Shown here in pieces: positions 21,892 through 34,259 of a stretch of 64,000 bases of DNA. The DNA is from Lunularia cruciata (Eukaryota > Streptophyta > Marchantiopsida > Lunulariales > Lunulariaceae). Made by a program: the position numbers and the translations under genes. The stretch's first letter is position 1; every line of letters starts with the position of its first letter. Location of the stretch: the NCBI GenBank assembly GCA_948567375.1, contig OX419755.1, positions 35,903,001-35,967,000 of the forward strand. Direction: 5' to 3'. The notes beneath the pieces were generated by a model, which was given only the letters and a program-made list of their open reading frames with translations, had not been told where the DNA came from and did no database searches.

Positions 21892-22635
21892 TGTAATCTT
21901 CCAAGGATAAGAGACCTTAAGAAAAGCAGAAGAAAAGAAACACAAGCTTTGCACTCAATCCTCTGATGCCCCAAAGGAGCACTTTGACTGTATTATATAG
22001 CAAAGGGGACTCCCATAAAGGAAGTTCCATCCTTGGATCAGATATATGGATTGGTGATATGTCAGCAAGCTCTACACTTAGATTAGTTGCATGCATGGGT
22101 GACATGTTGGATTTGATCCTATTTGGTTGGTCAAACCATCTTTGATAGGAGGGAATCTTTATAGAATCTTCTTATAAGAATCTCCAAATCGCATGGATGA
22201 GATACCGTTTGAAAGCTCTTGATGAGACAAATTGAGGGGAAAGGAAGGCCAATATTCTCTCTATTAGAGGAGAATCTTTACATTTTTTAGTCTTAATTCA
22301 TCCATTAGGCTTCCAAATTGAATGAAGTTTTCAAACTTTTCTTGGCTCTTGCACTATTAGTAGAAGTACTCTCTTGGTGATACCTCTATCTGATCTACTT
22401 AGTCCATTATCTATAACATCCTCCCATATGTTACCAATCCAAATTTCACCTCTATATCATATGTCTAGCTATTGGTATTACATTTTCAAGTTATTTTTGG
22501 CTCCTGCTCTATTAGTAAAAATGCTCTTTTTGTGATGCCTCTATTTGATCTACCTAGCACATCATACCTAACATCCTTCTGGTGTTACCAAGTCAATTTT
22601 CACCTCTAGATAATATATACGCCATTGGTATTACA
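21892..22635. repeat. Solo LTR-like repeat, second copy of the 750-bp family
   Basis: Begins TGTAATCTTCCAAGGATA and ends TTGGTATTACA, homologous end to end to 55,314-56,061. Both copies share a roughly 145-bp tandem duplication at the right end (22,340-22,485 and 22,490-22,635). Flanking target duplication is not clear. It truncates copy E. Confidence 0.7.
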
Positions 22636-24952
22636 AGTGAACTCCAACGCAACACATACTTTACTTAAAATTTCTTTCAATATCTTAATCAATAGACTAA
22701 CTTGGTACCAAGAACTAAAGAAATTATTTGATAAATTTTCACTATCAATATCAATATGCTATGAAAGCTCAATACAAAGAAAATTGAAAATTTAGTTAAT
22801 TTACTATATTTTGCAAAGTATTATAGAGTTTAAAATGTTGTGTAACATTTCAAGACATTACTCCAACAAGGTTAAATGCATAGTCTACATAAAAGAATTA
22901 GAAATGTTATTATAATAAGCTTCAAGGTACAAAACAAAGACACACACTTATTTATTAGTAATAACTCATCAATTCTTATAATAGTAGTTTTTGGAAGTAC
23001 TCATGATATTATCCTTGAAATGACTCTTTGTTTTACTGATATTTATTGATTCCTCTTAATAAATTGTAGAGAAGGTAGAGAGAAAGCATATATATAAAAT
23101 GCCATAGCTCTTTCAATTTAGCTATCTTATAAGGGTTGTGTAATGGATAAACGTATAAATAAGAAATCATTAGCTAGAATAGTTCAAGATTCAACAAGAG
23201 ATAATAAGAATACTATGCTTGTCAAATCTACTATTTGTTCCCTTTTTGCAACACAAGTTATCTCCTCTATTTTTGTCATATTTCACTTGTTTTACATATC
23301 AAATACTAATGATCTATAGAAAAGAATAATGTTAGAGAAGTTTGATTATTTTGAAAGTGAATGCTTATGCTTGTGATATGAATACTGATTTTCAATAAGT
23401 TGATATTTATGAAAATGATATCTCTCATAAATTACATTTATATATATGGATGTAGTATATATCTAAGTTGGAGAATGTGCTAAGTTTACTATTACTATAA
23501 AATTTAATTTTGTCTATTATGTGTGAATGAGATTCCATGTTTGTACATTTTGGTGGTTCAATGAATGAAAATAGTGTGAAAATGTATTTAGAGTATTATA
23601 TGTTATATATATTTTTTAAAATTGTTGATGTAAAAGAGTCTTTAATCCTTTAATTCCTTGGTAGCGCTTATTCATTCAATACTTTTCAGTTTTACCTAGA
23701 AGAATTTCAAATGAAAAATAGCTATGATTTATTTTTTTCAATTAATATAGAGAGAGATGTGAAATTAATTATGCTAAGATTAATGGAAAGTTCTTGTTAT
23801 TTATAATTCTAAGATCATTGTAGATAATGTTAAAAAGATACTTGAAAATAAGTGATTTAGAAGAAAATGTGAAATAAATTTATTTCATATAAAGAAGAAA
23901 AGTATAGTAACTTACACTATCAAGATCTATCCTTATAACTATATACTTGAATATCCACCATAATAATAGAAAAATAAAACTATATGAAGAGGAGGTACTC
24001 CAAAGAATGTAAGATAGTTCCGCAAGGTGCTTTCTCATCACACCAAAAGACCAGAGATTATACAAGATAATTTTTGGCTGGTGCAATCTGTAAGAGAGCA
24101 ATCGCCCTTTGTGACCATATGACTTACTTCCATAACTAAGATATCTTAAATGTAATAGGACTGCTTTCTCATCCATACACTATTGGGGCTTAGTCCCATT
24201 GTACCCTTACGTCTCATCCTTGTGTAGCTTGATGGGGTCTTCCCATCCTTGTTGGTATTCTATGCGGACTCCTTTCTCTTCCGATTATACAAGGCGATTT
24301 TCATGTTGCTTTGATTTTGAAATTTACTAACATCGTGTTCATAAGCATTACCATGTGTTCACCAGCATTTAGTGTTCTAAAAGTTATTCTTATCTAAACC
24401 TCTATAAATTTATATAGTTCACTGCCAAGAAAATTAAAAGATATTCATAACAAAAAATATTCAAAATATTGACTAGAAGATATTCGTAGTGATATGGTTA
24501 TGACACGCTATCCCTCAAAAGTAGATCACTAATAAATACAGTCTTTTCGCGAAAGTTCGAGTTACTACTTGTTAAGTTAAGATACACTCCTCTCCATATC
24601 GGGGATGCTGTGAAATTGCCTGGATGCAAAATTAGCATCTTCTTCAGAACCCTTACCGGCGAGAAATAGATTCCATTCAGTTGCTGCCGGTAGTTCGAAA
24701 GGCAGATGGAGGGAAGCTGCACACGAATCGAGAACCCAATATCACGGGACCCGATCAGTTTCTTGTGTATTCTAAGTTTTCGTGAATCGGTGTCGATTAT
24801 ACGCAGAAATTGTGGAGGTGTATGACGGAAGATTGAATTGTGACGAGGAAGTTCTTTACCGTAGGTCGAGACACAGGATTGGGAAGGATGGTGAGGATTA
24901 TGATTGTCGTGGCCACGACTGGGAGATGGTTGTAATTTGAGAATTTGTGAGG
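22636..24952. other. AT-rich intergenic region
   Basis: No supportable gene. Mostly AT-rich simple sequence to about 24,180, then a more GC-balanced stretch that is the likely promoter and 5' untranslated region of the gene starting at 24,953. Short ORFs here show no protein-like composition. Confidence 0.5.
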
Positions 24953-26693
24953 ATGGCTTCTCTTCCGGAAGTGCAGATCGAGCTTTATGTGAACGGAAAG
25001 GGACCGCGGCACAAATTTAAGACCAAATTGCAGGGATGGGAAGCCAACCGCCTTGATTTAGAGACTATTATGAATACTTATCGTTTGAATGCCGTGTATG
25101 CGTTCTCGCCAGAGCATGGGAGGGGGCAGAAGCTCATCTTCCACCCCAGGAACGGATTTTCGATGGTTTGTTACTCCGGAAAACCTGACGTGGTGATACG
25201 GCTTGACTCCGATGCTAAGGTGCGTGGATATTCAGCAACTTGTCAAAGCTGGTCCCAAGGATGTGAGGAATTGGTTAATTTCCTTCTATTCATTGTTTCC
25301 TTTTGTTTGCTTTTACTTTTGGCGTCTATTCCTTAGTTGGAAGCAGGACGTTCCCTACGTTCGGCAGGGAATTCCTATCTGGTCAAAGCTGTCGCAGGTA
25401 AAGACCGGATGCGTGAGTTTTAGGTCTAGAGGTGTAACATACCTGTGAGGAGAAACAGGAATATGAACAATGGTGCTTGATTGTGACATGTTATAGGACA
25501 ATCTACTGGAGAGAGCTCTCAAATCTGATAGACCCTGGCTGATTAGTTTAGATTTGAGGGTTTGTGGATTACGCAGTGGTCGAGAACTGGACGTTGGCAG
25601 AAAATCTTCTTCTGCCGCCCCTTTCATTTGCTGTGCAATCATGAAATGAACGTGATTACACGGTTGTAACCAAGTTTTGCAACTGACTAATCCATTCTGG
25701 CCGGTAATCGAATTGGACCAACGATAAATTCAGATAGACGAAGTACTATCATAGTGAATTGCCCATTAGATTCCCAGTCCTTTTATCTTACACTTCAGGT
25801 CTAATCTGGATTGCTGTGCCTCGTCCACTAACAATCTCTTGCGTACTTGGGAATCGTGATGACTGCTGTTCACATGATTCGTAAGGGGGAACTTATGAAT
25901 TTCAAAAAGTCGACTTAATGATACTTATTTAGTGGCATTGGACAAGAAGTTGTTATTATGACTGACGTGTAATGAACATCGTAATCCCCAGAATTTTGAT
26001 AGGCTTATGAAATGGTTGTCAGATAGCAGCCGGAACAGTAATTTGCACACTTGAATATCCTTTGTCAATTTCAAATATGAGTGAAGTTTTTAATGTCTGG
26101 TCAGAAGTGTTGTGAAGTGTTATAAAATAAACTTATGATTTATTCATGGTTCCATTCTGTTGATATATAGCAGAGTCACATTTACCGAAGCTGGTAAACC
26201 CAGATAGCCTGGACATTCACGTATTTGCAAATTGTACTAGATTATTTAATCAGGACATATGTTTAGTACTTCTCCAGATACGAGAAGTCCATCCGGTTTG
26301 TAAGAAATCAAGAGAAACAGAAAAAAGTTCTCAATCAATTGAAATCTGAAAGTGTTTACGGGGCTAATGAGTCATTTGGCTTGTTATCTTGACGAATGTA
26401 AAAGGCTAAGGACACGAAGAGAGTTGTTCCATATGTCATTAACCGGAAAACTGAGGTGCATTGCTTCTGGTTTTAACTGATGACAGGCCTCGAGGAAGAA
26501 ATTGGCGTCTCTCATGTTTGTGGTCGCGGCAGCGATTATTCTTTTGGTATTGATATTTTCTGACCAAGCCGATAAACCAATGTGGTTTATAAAGGTGCAA
26601 GAGCTTGGGGGTGGAGGGATCGGATGGCTTGTCGGTTTCTTCGTTATTGTGATCTCGCAGGTTACTGGGTGGCCGCGTTCGCAATTTCGTTAA
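24953..26693 (+). CDS. Unrecognised small membrane protein gene, three segments
   Basis: Coding segments 24,953-25,219, 25,236-25,397 and 26,487-26,693 join to about 211 residues. The start ATG opens MASLPEVQIELYVNGKGP, with a basic amino domain and the motif YAFSPEHGRGQKLIFHP. The middle segment (LVKAGPKDVRNWLISFYSLF) has a hydrophobic stretch. The last has two probable membrane helices (LMFVVAAAIILLVLIF and WLVGFFVIVIS), ending SQFR and stop. The intron 25,398-26,486 has GT and AG borders (CAG|GTAAAG, GACAG|GCC) and is in phase. The first junction is odd: 16 nt, GT to AG, too short for a plant intron, so a frameshift or assembly error is possible. I do not recognise the family. Confidence 0.55.
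25220..25235 (+). other. 16-nt GT...AG interruption in the membrane protein gene
   Basis: GTGCGTGGATATTCAG separates two reading frames that both look coding. Splicing it out precisely joins Lys (AAG) to Gln (CAA). Read through, it causes a frame change. Looks like a collapsed intron keeping only its borders, or an indel. Confidence 0.5.
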
Positions 26694-29600
26694 TTGATCC
26701 GTATCGACTTCAATCCTCGTTAAGCCCTGGGTTGAAGCGAGCCTTCAACGAGAGGTGGAACCCCGGAAATAGTTGAGGAGGCCGCAAGTTTGGTCTAACT
26801 CTTAGTTGGCCCCATTCAATGTAGTCTAGGTCACCTGTACTCATTGGCGAGTCCTCCTAGTGATCGGTGGTGTAATCGGAAAATGTAGAAATCAAAGACA
26901 CACGAGCGACAGTATGATCAATTCTGTGGTGAAGAAACGAGCTTTGCGCTCAACACCATGATTAAAGTAGTATCTCATCTTTTAACGTTTAGTCCAATTT
27001 ACAGAAATGTCCTGTTTAATTCTCTTCTCTGCAAATTCCATGTTAGGAATGTTTTGTTTGTGGGAAGATCTCAACCGGGTCTTCTTATTCATAGTCTTTG
27101 AGTGGACTAGAATGTCTTCTTGAAGGTCCCCTAATAGCATGCTATCATTCCCTGTATGCGATCATTGAACCAGGTTCTTTGCCTAACTTGTAAAATTGCC
27201 CTATGCTAGAGTGACAAGATATGACCTTGTGGTCGTCCTGCGTCGATCACAGTTGTGTAGTTCCAGGACACTTATTCAGGATCTCAACTTTTAGTGGGTA
27301 CGTCACTGCTCAATGTGCTGGAAGTTCTCCTTCAACTTCTTGAACCTGATCTTTAACGACATCAATGTCTCTTGATGTGCCTCCTCTTATTCTTTTTGTA
27401 AGTGGAGTGTTTCATGCCTCTCCTCGTGTCCACCTGGAATAGTCTAGGTCGTTGAATCTTAGTAAATGCTGGATACCTTCCCGTGGGCACTTTACTGAAA
27501 AAGATGTTTCACACCTACTCCAACGTGTATGGCCAAACTCAGCTGCGTTGTCACCGTGTGATCGTTACGTAGTGTTGTGATTTCTCCACTCCCTTCACTG
27601 GGGAGATCTCTGGGCGTGTGCAAGTCTGGATGAGATCACTGCAAAAGCTCCCGGTTGGTTTATGAAACAATTGTTTATCAAACTTCATACATACTTGTCT
27701 TACTCCCTTTCACATCCATAGAACTGCTAACCGATTAACTAACCTCAACTTGCACAAAGTAAGGCGACGGGGCTAAGCTACAAATGTTGAGGTCATCTAG
27801 AAAGACACCCTCTGGTTCATTCTCAGGTGCCGTGCTTGTTTTGGGAAAACTTACAACGTGGGTCTCTCAAGATGAGGGTCAAAGACTCTCCAGTCCAACA
27901 AAAGACTATCAGGACGTGATCCATACGTCTGATATTCCAAGGATTGGAAAGTTCATACCTGAAGTTGTCAGCAATGTCCCAAATATCAGGTACTGCAAGA
28001 CAAACTACAAATCTGGGATGTGAGTACCAGCCTTGTCCCATCTTAGAGTTGGACGAAAGCTTTATTTTGCTTCTTCGTTAAAACACACAGATTCTAAAAG
28101 CGCTCCCGAGAATTAGACACGGACCCCTCCCTACCAAATTGCTTGGTTTACGCATGGCATGCAAAAAGTTCGGGCTTATATAATTCTTCGTCACTTTCCA
28201 GACAACGTTCCAAAGGCAGAAGGTTCCATCAACTTTCAGGAAGAGAACCTCGAATTTTTGTTTTCGGCCGCAGAAGGAACGAAAGGTTACCACGTAGTCC
28301 ATCTCTGTATACTGTAGCGCTTGAAATTGAATACTTGTCAATACAGCGAGGAATATAGAAATACTGCATGCGAAGATGCATATGAGCATAGATGGATGAT
28401 GGTTATGGCATTCAGATGGCCACAGTCTTGAGTCATGCATGCTCTTAAGATTTCATAATAATGACGCCGTGAAAGATTGTATTAATCAGCGTTAGTGACG
28501 CCTTGATTAGTAACTGGTGAGGTAGAAATCATGTGCTGCTCAGAGGTTTACGTCGGAGTCAGCCCCTAAACCAAGTGATTAGTGTGGTGACAGTTCTCGT
28601 GCAGAAAGTGGAGTTGACATTGAGTGTAGTCGATAGTACGGGACCTTGTGTTTTCCGTTCCATAGCGCAGTGGGAACGTGAAAATGCTTGTCGGATGACG
28701 GGGATGGGAAGTAGAATCAAGCATTGGATCAGAGAAGTGCTTGTGCTCATTGCTGCCCGTTGCCAGGGAATCCGAGGCAAGGATTGGTTTCGGTGTGACC
28801 TTTCTTCGCACAACAGGGTGCTTGACATTGATTGCAAGGAGTCGAAATTTGAGCCAAATGTAAGATTCGGTAGAGAGTTTAGTGTTAAGAAATGCAATGT
28901 TGAAGCACAATGAAGGAGAGCAATAGTCGAAATGAAAAGTCTCTGAAAGGAGGACTGGTTAGCTGAATCGGATCCATATCGCACTTGCGAGCCCATGTCG
29001 TTGTGGTCAGACACAGAATGCAGCGAGCTTGGGATTCGCTTCGGAATTTGAGCTCTTAAATGCAGTACACAGAGAGCTGAGTTAAAAATCCAACGAGCGG
29101 AAAGTGTCGGAAGAGTGATTATGACCTGACGTCTGGAGAAGTATCCATAGCGTAATGAGTGACTTCCCCGACAACGCAGTAGCTCCAAATCAGGGTCCTT
29201 GTGAAATCCGTGCTGCCAAAAGCTTTGCTCTATGATATTGGAGAAGCATCATTCGGACAATTGGGAAAGTAATAGTAAAGAATGGATCATTTCCTCTTTC
29301 GAACTCGACAAGCAGACCTCTCGAGTCTAACAGCTGTGGCTGCGAACCCCTAAAGCGGCTGTGGCTTTCTGTCCTCTCACGCAGGGAAAACGTTCCCCTT
29401 CTTACATCCTGAGAGCGGCAACTTGGCAATTGAGAGAATTCGCATGCCTTTTCACGACGATGTCTGAGAACAGAAGCTGCAGATTCGTAAAGGAACTGAG
29501 GACTAACTTTCTCACAATTATTGGGTGTAGAATGTCTGCAACTAGTCAAGGAAACGAAAAGCAGGACGCTGAATCTTACAGACATCATGATATGGATTCG

Positions 29601-32030
29601 CATTGAAGAACTGGTTAAGGTGGTGGTTTGGTCTGGTCCGTCCCTCCGCGAAGTCGAACGGTTGCCGAACATCGAACGAGTTCTTCATCTCGAGATTGCA
29701 ATCAAGCCCCAATTGTCACTGTCTACAGCTTGCAGAAGGTGGACGGTCTAAAGCAAGCAATCGAGCAAGGAATCGAGCACACTAGGGGGTTTCAAGTTAG
29801 CTTTTTTGCAGTCTGCGGGAATCTACGGGTAAACTTCTGGAAGTCGTAAACCATTTAAAGAAAATGAAATCATGACCCGTAAAATTTTATGAATCCGTTA
29901 ATTTCAGCCTTTTCTTGTTCACTATTAATATTTCTTTTCCCCTTGACAGACACAGACCCAATATCAATTTGTCAGCTGAGTAATTCAATATCTCCGTAAC
30001 CCTCTCTGGAATCGAAGCTGGAAGGTAATCGAGACTGAAAGCTCCCGAGACTTTTATCACGCATAAATTTCTTACGGAATGTTACGGGTAAACCTATGGC
30101 ACCTGTAGAAATCCGTCGATTTCTAATTCGAAACCCTAGTACTAACTATGCCATGCACCACACCTACGGTACTCAGAATGGCCTTCATTTGGAAAGACAT
30201 CTTTCATTCCGATGTTACCAGCGCTAATGAACATCAGCTACAGTTTGCAGATAGATACCTGATCAAGTGAGATGATCAAAGCACACTATTTGGAGACTTT
30301 TGAGAGCAAATCTGCCAAATGACTAACTAATCTAACTGTCGTCGTCCGGAAGAACACAAGAGTAACCAAATTGTCTACGCCCAGGTAAAGCACGCATACA
30401 ACTCAACTCAAACTTGAGACTTTCTTCCATCCTTCAATCGGAACAAAAAGTTTCATCCAGGTTGAGATTGCTGTTACATTTATCCAGTACCCTCCGTCTG
30501 ATCTTCATCAGAACTAATATATAACTTTCGATGAGATGTATTACATAGAATCTTTGGCTATTGCCTCTTCTACAAATGTTACGTTTATGCCTCACACTGG
30601 ATAGCTATTCAATCAAGTAACATCGGCAGGTTATTGTGAGCTTTGGTGGCAATGCAAAGCTTGAGTGAGTAATCAGTGAGTGGAACACGTCCTCTTAGTT
30701 CAATATGTCATTGAATGAGAAGAATTCGAAAATATTACGTGTTCGAGAAAACATGTTCACTAAATCTCGCAATATTTGGAACTGTAGTTGCTGTTTCCAG
30801 GAACTTTATGTCTGGAAAAGATGGGAAATAACAATATAATGATCAGTATAAGTTTTATTCCTTGTCCTTTTACGTTTTTCGTTAAAGTTCATATGCTCAC
30901 AAGTAGAGCAATAATGTGTATATTAGCTACTAAATCCTCAGTTTTTGAGTTGATACTTTTGGTCCAGTATTCTATATATTTAATCATCCTTCTATCTTTT
31001 CTCATTTATGTAAGTTAAATATCAATAAACATCATCAATCCTATGCTGGCAATAACATGCGTTGTATGATTTGGTAGAAAGATAAATTGCATCAGGTCTA
31101 CTGAGAAATAATTTCTCTTCCAATTCCCATTTAATATCAACAATTTAATATATTCAAATAATACTATGATATTGATATGACTAATTTGGTTAAAATTCAA
31201 GGTGAAAGATGAAGACGAATTAGAATTTCTGAAATTAATGTGTCCCGAGTATTTCTGAATGATGAAATAGTGTGTGTGTTTGATTGGTTCTTGTATTTCA
31301 GTTAAAATTTCAAATAAAACGCAACTCCTTATTTTCCCAACAGAATATTTCTTCTTCTTATCCAAATTTGCTGCATATAAAAACATGTATATAAATATAT
31401 AGTCAAAATAAAAATAGAATAAAGTTCTAGAAAATTTAACAACCAGAAACTCCATCCAATCGACTCATTGAAACCCCGTACATATATAAGCAAGAATTAT
31501 GTTTCTAAAATATTGAAACATGCATCTCTTTTTTTCTCGGGCAAGTTGGTACATATACTTGATTTTCATAACGTATTACGTTGGAGGGAAACGATTGAAT
31601 ATTGGGCATAGACACGTTCTGTCAAAATGTGTTTTACTCGATGAATGGTGCACCATAGTCCGAGCACAATTGAACTTGAAGAATAAAAGTTTCCAAAAAC
31701 TTTTGGACAAACTATTAAAATGGAAAATCTAATAACGTGCACTAGCATAAATCGATCGAAGCTCGAGTCGCGAGTTTAGGACTGGTTTCAATTTTGCTTG
31801 AGTTTGTTAGAGCTTAAAGCATACAACAGCATGGAATAGCTAAAATACCAGTTTTCTAGTACCATATTGAATCACCTGTTTTACTCTTCAAATTTCCAAC
31901 AAAATTCCCTTGCCCTTATGAAAGGACATGTGTCGAGGATTACCATGACTTCAAGAGAGCTAGTTTGGAGGAGATTAAGTTATGGACACAATATTGATAT
32001 CCGAACTATATCTCTATCTTTTTAGGCTCG
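26694..32030. other. Intergenic region without a supportable gene
   Basis: Bases 26,694 to about 30,700 have balanced composition but only short overlapping ORFs on both strands (the longest 209 residues at 28,559-29,188 minus) with no motif. From 30,800 to 31,750 it is AT-rich. Copy B of MP-gypsy starts near 32,030 without a 5' LTR. Part of the left end is likely the 3' untranslated region of the preceding gene. Confidence 0.45.
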
Positions 32031-32039
32031 GTCGCCAAG

Positions 32040-33016
32040 AGTAGATCGGCAATACTCACAAGTTCTAGTTTGAGTAGTGTTGGTGGAGGTAGTGGAGGTA
32101 CACTAGCTGGAGATAGTGCTACTATGAGTGGACGTACCACTACAGGAAGTGGTGTGGTACCGGGTTTAACCCCATGGTGGAGTTCTTATAGTGTTTGAGG
32201 CAGAACTACCAAGGAGTGCAGACTGACAAGTTGAGGAGCTTGCAGGAGTTCCAACAAAAGGCTGGAGAGAGAGCCTACATGAGGCATACACTCGCATGAG
32301 GTGGCTGATCAGTTTTACTCAAGGATCACTAAGGCCCCGACAGTCCAATTTTGGTACGGGATACTGGACAAGGAGTTACAACGTAGAGTTTGTGATGCTA
32401 CGTTGTTACAGGCTACTTTGCCCACTTTGGCAATGGTCTTTGGTTTGGCTGAGCGTATTGAGCTCAACATGGTGGAGGAGAGAGTAGTGACATTTGGATT
32501 TGGTAGGAGACCTCATCCACAACTGTGACTTCTTCTAGAGTGCAACAGAGTGCACCACGTCTAGTTTGTTCTCAAGGATAGGGTGGACAGCCTAGGTCCT
32601 ATAGAGCAAGTGGAGGGGCTACTGTAGTTAGACCCTTACCTTCATTTTTGGGTTAGCAGTAGCCAATGAGTAGTGTTGTTGCTTGTTGGACTTGTGGTGG
32701 ACCTCATCACAGGAGAGAGTGCCCTCAAGGCAATGGACTTGATACCTTTGGTGCATCACAGCCAACAAAAAGGCAGTGTGAGCATTGCCACAGATTTGGT
32801 CACACTAGTGACCGGTGCGTTGACCTACACTCAGAGTTATGGAGTGGTAGGGCTACTATGGAAGGTACTAGAGGAGCTTCAGGTCATGGAGGACAAGGTG
32901 GTGGTAGAGGATCCACACCTAGTAGAGGTGCAGTACCTGCTCTTACTTTTGATACAACCATGGTTACTTGCATTGAGCAGTTGGAGCAAGGATTAGCTAG
33001 CATGGCCATAGCTTAG
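32040..33016 (+). pseudogene. Gag with two CCHC zinc knuckles, copy B
   Basis: Capsid-like part around 32,301-32,528 (MADQFYSRITKAPTVQFWYG, LPTLAMVFGLAERIE). Then the zinc-binding frame from 32,666: CWTCGGPHHRREC and CEHCHRFGHTSDRC, spaced like CX2CX3HX4C and CX2CX4HX4C. A Gly/Arg/Ser-rich tail (GGRGSTPSRGA) follows, with a stop at 33,014. Frames change between the two parts. It would package element RNA. Confidence 0.8.
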
Positions 33017-33028
33017 AGGAGATCAGAT

Positions 33029-34060
33029 TTGGATGCTGAGGCTTCCACCTCATATGCTAGTGATAGAGATGCTTTGGACTTCATGTGCGGAGCAGCACAG
33101 GTGGATACATCTGCAATAGTGACTAGGAGTGCAGTACGTGCTCTAGAGCCTAGAGGAGCATCAGTGGAGTTGGACCCACAGAGAGGAGAGGTTAGGAGAC
33201 AAGTCAGATTTCCCCAATCTCTCACGCTCTTTGAGGGCCTAAAAATGTCATCCATGGCTCCTAGACGTCCTAGGGTAGGTGTGGTAGGTGGTGATGGGGT
33301 GCATGATGGACTACCTACTAGTCAGCCACCTACTACTACACAGATTGGGTCTTGCATGATGTTAGGGGCAGCTCAGCTGATTATGCGCCATCTTTTATTT
33401 TCAGCCAATGACATGTGCACATTGGGAGTTGACCCAACCCCAATGTTCATATTGGCTATCACGCTTTGTGAGAGTAGGGATGATGTGGTTCCTACTACTA
33501 GAGTAGAGGTGGTTGATAGTGGAGCTGACTTGGTTGAGGAGCATGAGATTTGATCAACAACCAATGGTTTATGGCAAACAGTAGCGGCTAGATTGGAGGA
33601 GTTGCCAGCTAGACCAACCTTTGAGCGAGTGCAATTTACACCCGGTGTTGTCTTGTTGGACAACCAAATAAGGATTTTTTGTTTGGTGTGACCTTTAGGA
33701 AAGGTGTATACAACACAAAGGGTCTTACTTGACTCTAGTGCGCAGCCCCTTATGTTGGGGAAGGTTGCAATTGTTGGTTTGGAGTTAAGGACGACCAATG
33801 TGGAGAGATGTCTATTTTAGATCTAGACATCTCTAGGTGGTGGTTTGACATAGTACATCACACGTGGGGAGCTTGTTGTCAAGGTTCAACCTGGTCACTT
33901 GACTAATAGCTCGGTGGTGAGAGCTCAAGCTATTGCAACAATAGCTTAGTCATATGATGTGCTAGTTGGGGGAGCAATGTTATATTCCATGGGTTTTAGT
34001 ATTGACTATTGAGAGGAGATAACCTCCTATAGATCAGGTTGGAAATCTGGTGAGGGATGA
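33029..34060 (+). pseudogene. Aspartic protease region, copy B
   Basis: In the same frame as the gag knuckles after one stop. The amino extension 33,029-33,553 shows a segment of unknown fold (DALDFMCGAAQVDTSAIV, SANDMCTLGVDP). The protease core follows with RVLLDSSAQPLMLGK near 33,720-33,765, where the catalytic Gly of DSG is Ser, and ends near SYDVLVGGAMLYSMGFSIDY. Several TAG and TGA codons break it. Copy A retains DSG. Confidence 0.7.
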
Positions 34061-34259
34061 GTATGTTGCATACCGATATGCTTTAGTAATGTTAGTCTCT
34101 ACACTACAGTCCAAGACCAAAGCAACTTCAGTTTCAACTTTTAGTGGTTTTGTTGCTTGGCCTGGTGAGTTATTAGAGGGAAACGCCCATGCTGAAGATA
34201 CTCCAGTACCATAGGAGATCACTTGGATTTGGAAGTACGAGTGAGATTGTTCCATCTAC

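Noticed and set aside
23880-24722. Minus-strand ORFs before the membrane protein gene
   Set aside because: AT-rich, no motifs, opposite strand; promoter region more likely.
28533-29188. Overlapping ORFs on both strands (126, 209 and 114 residues)
   Set aside because: No motif, no consistent composition, and equal length on both strands; they look like chance ORFs in GC-balanced non-coding DNA.
32673-32996. 107-residue hydrophobic ORF
   Set aside because: Shadow frame of the zinc-knuckle gag reading; the same artefact appears in copy A at 10,229-10,531.
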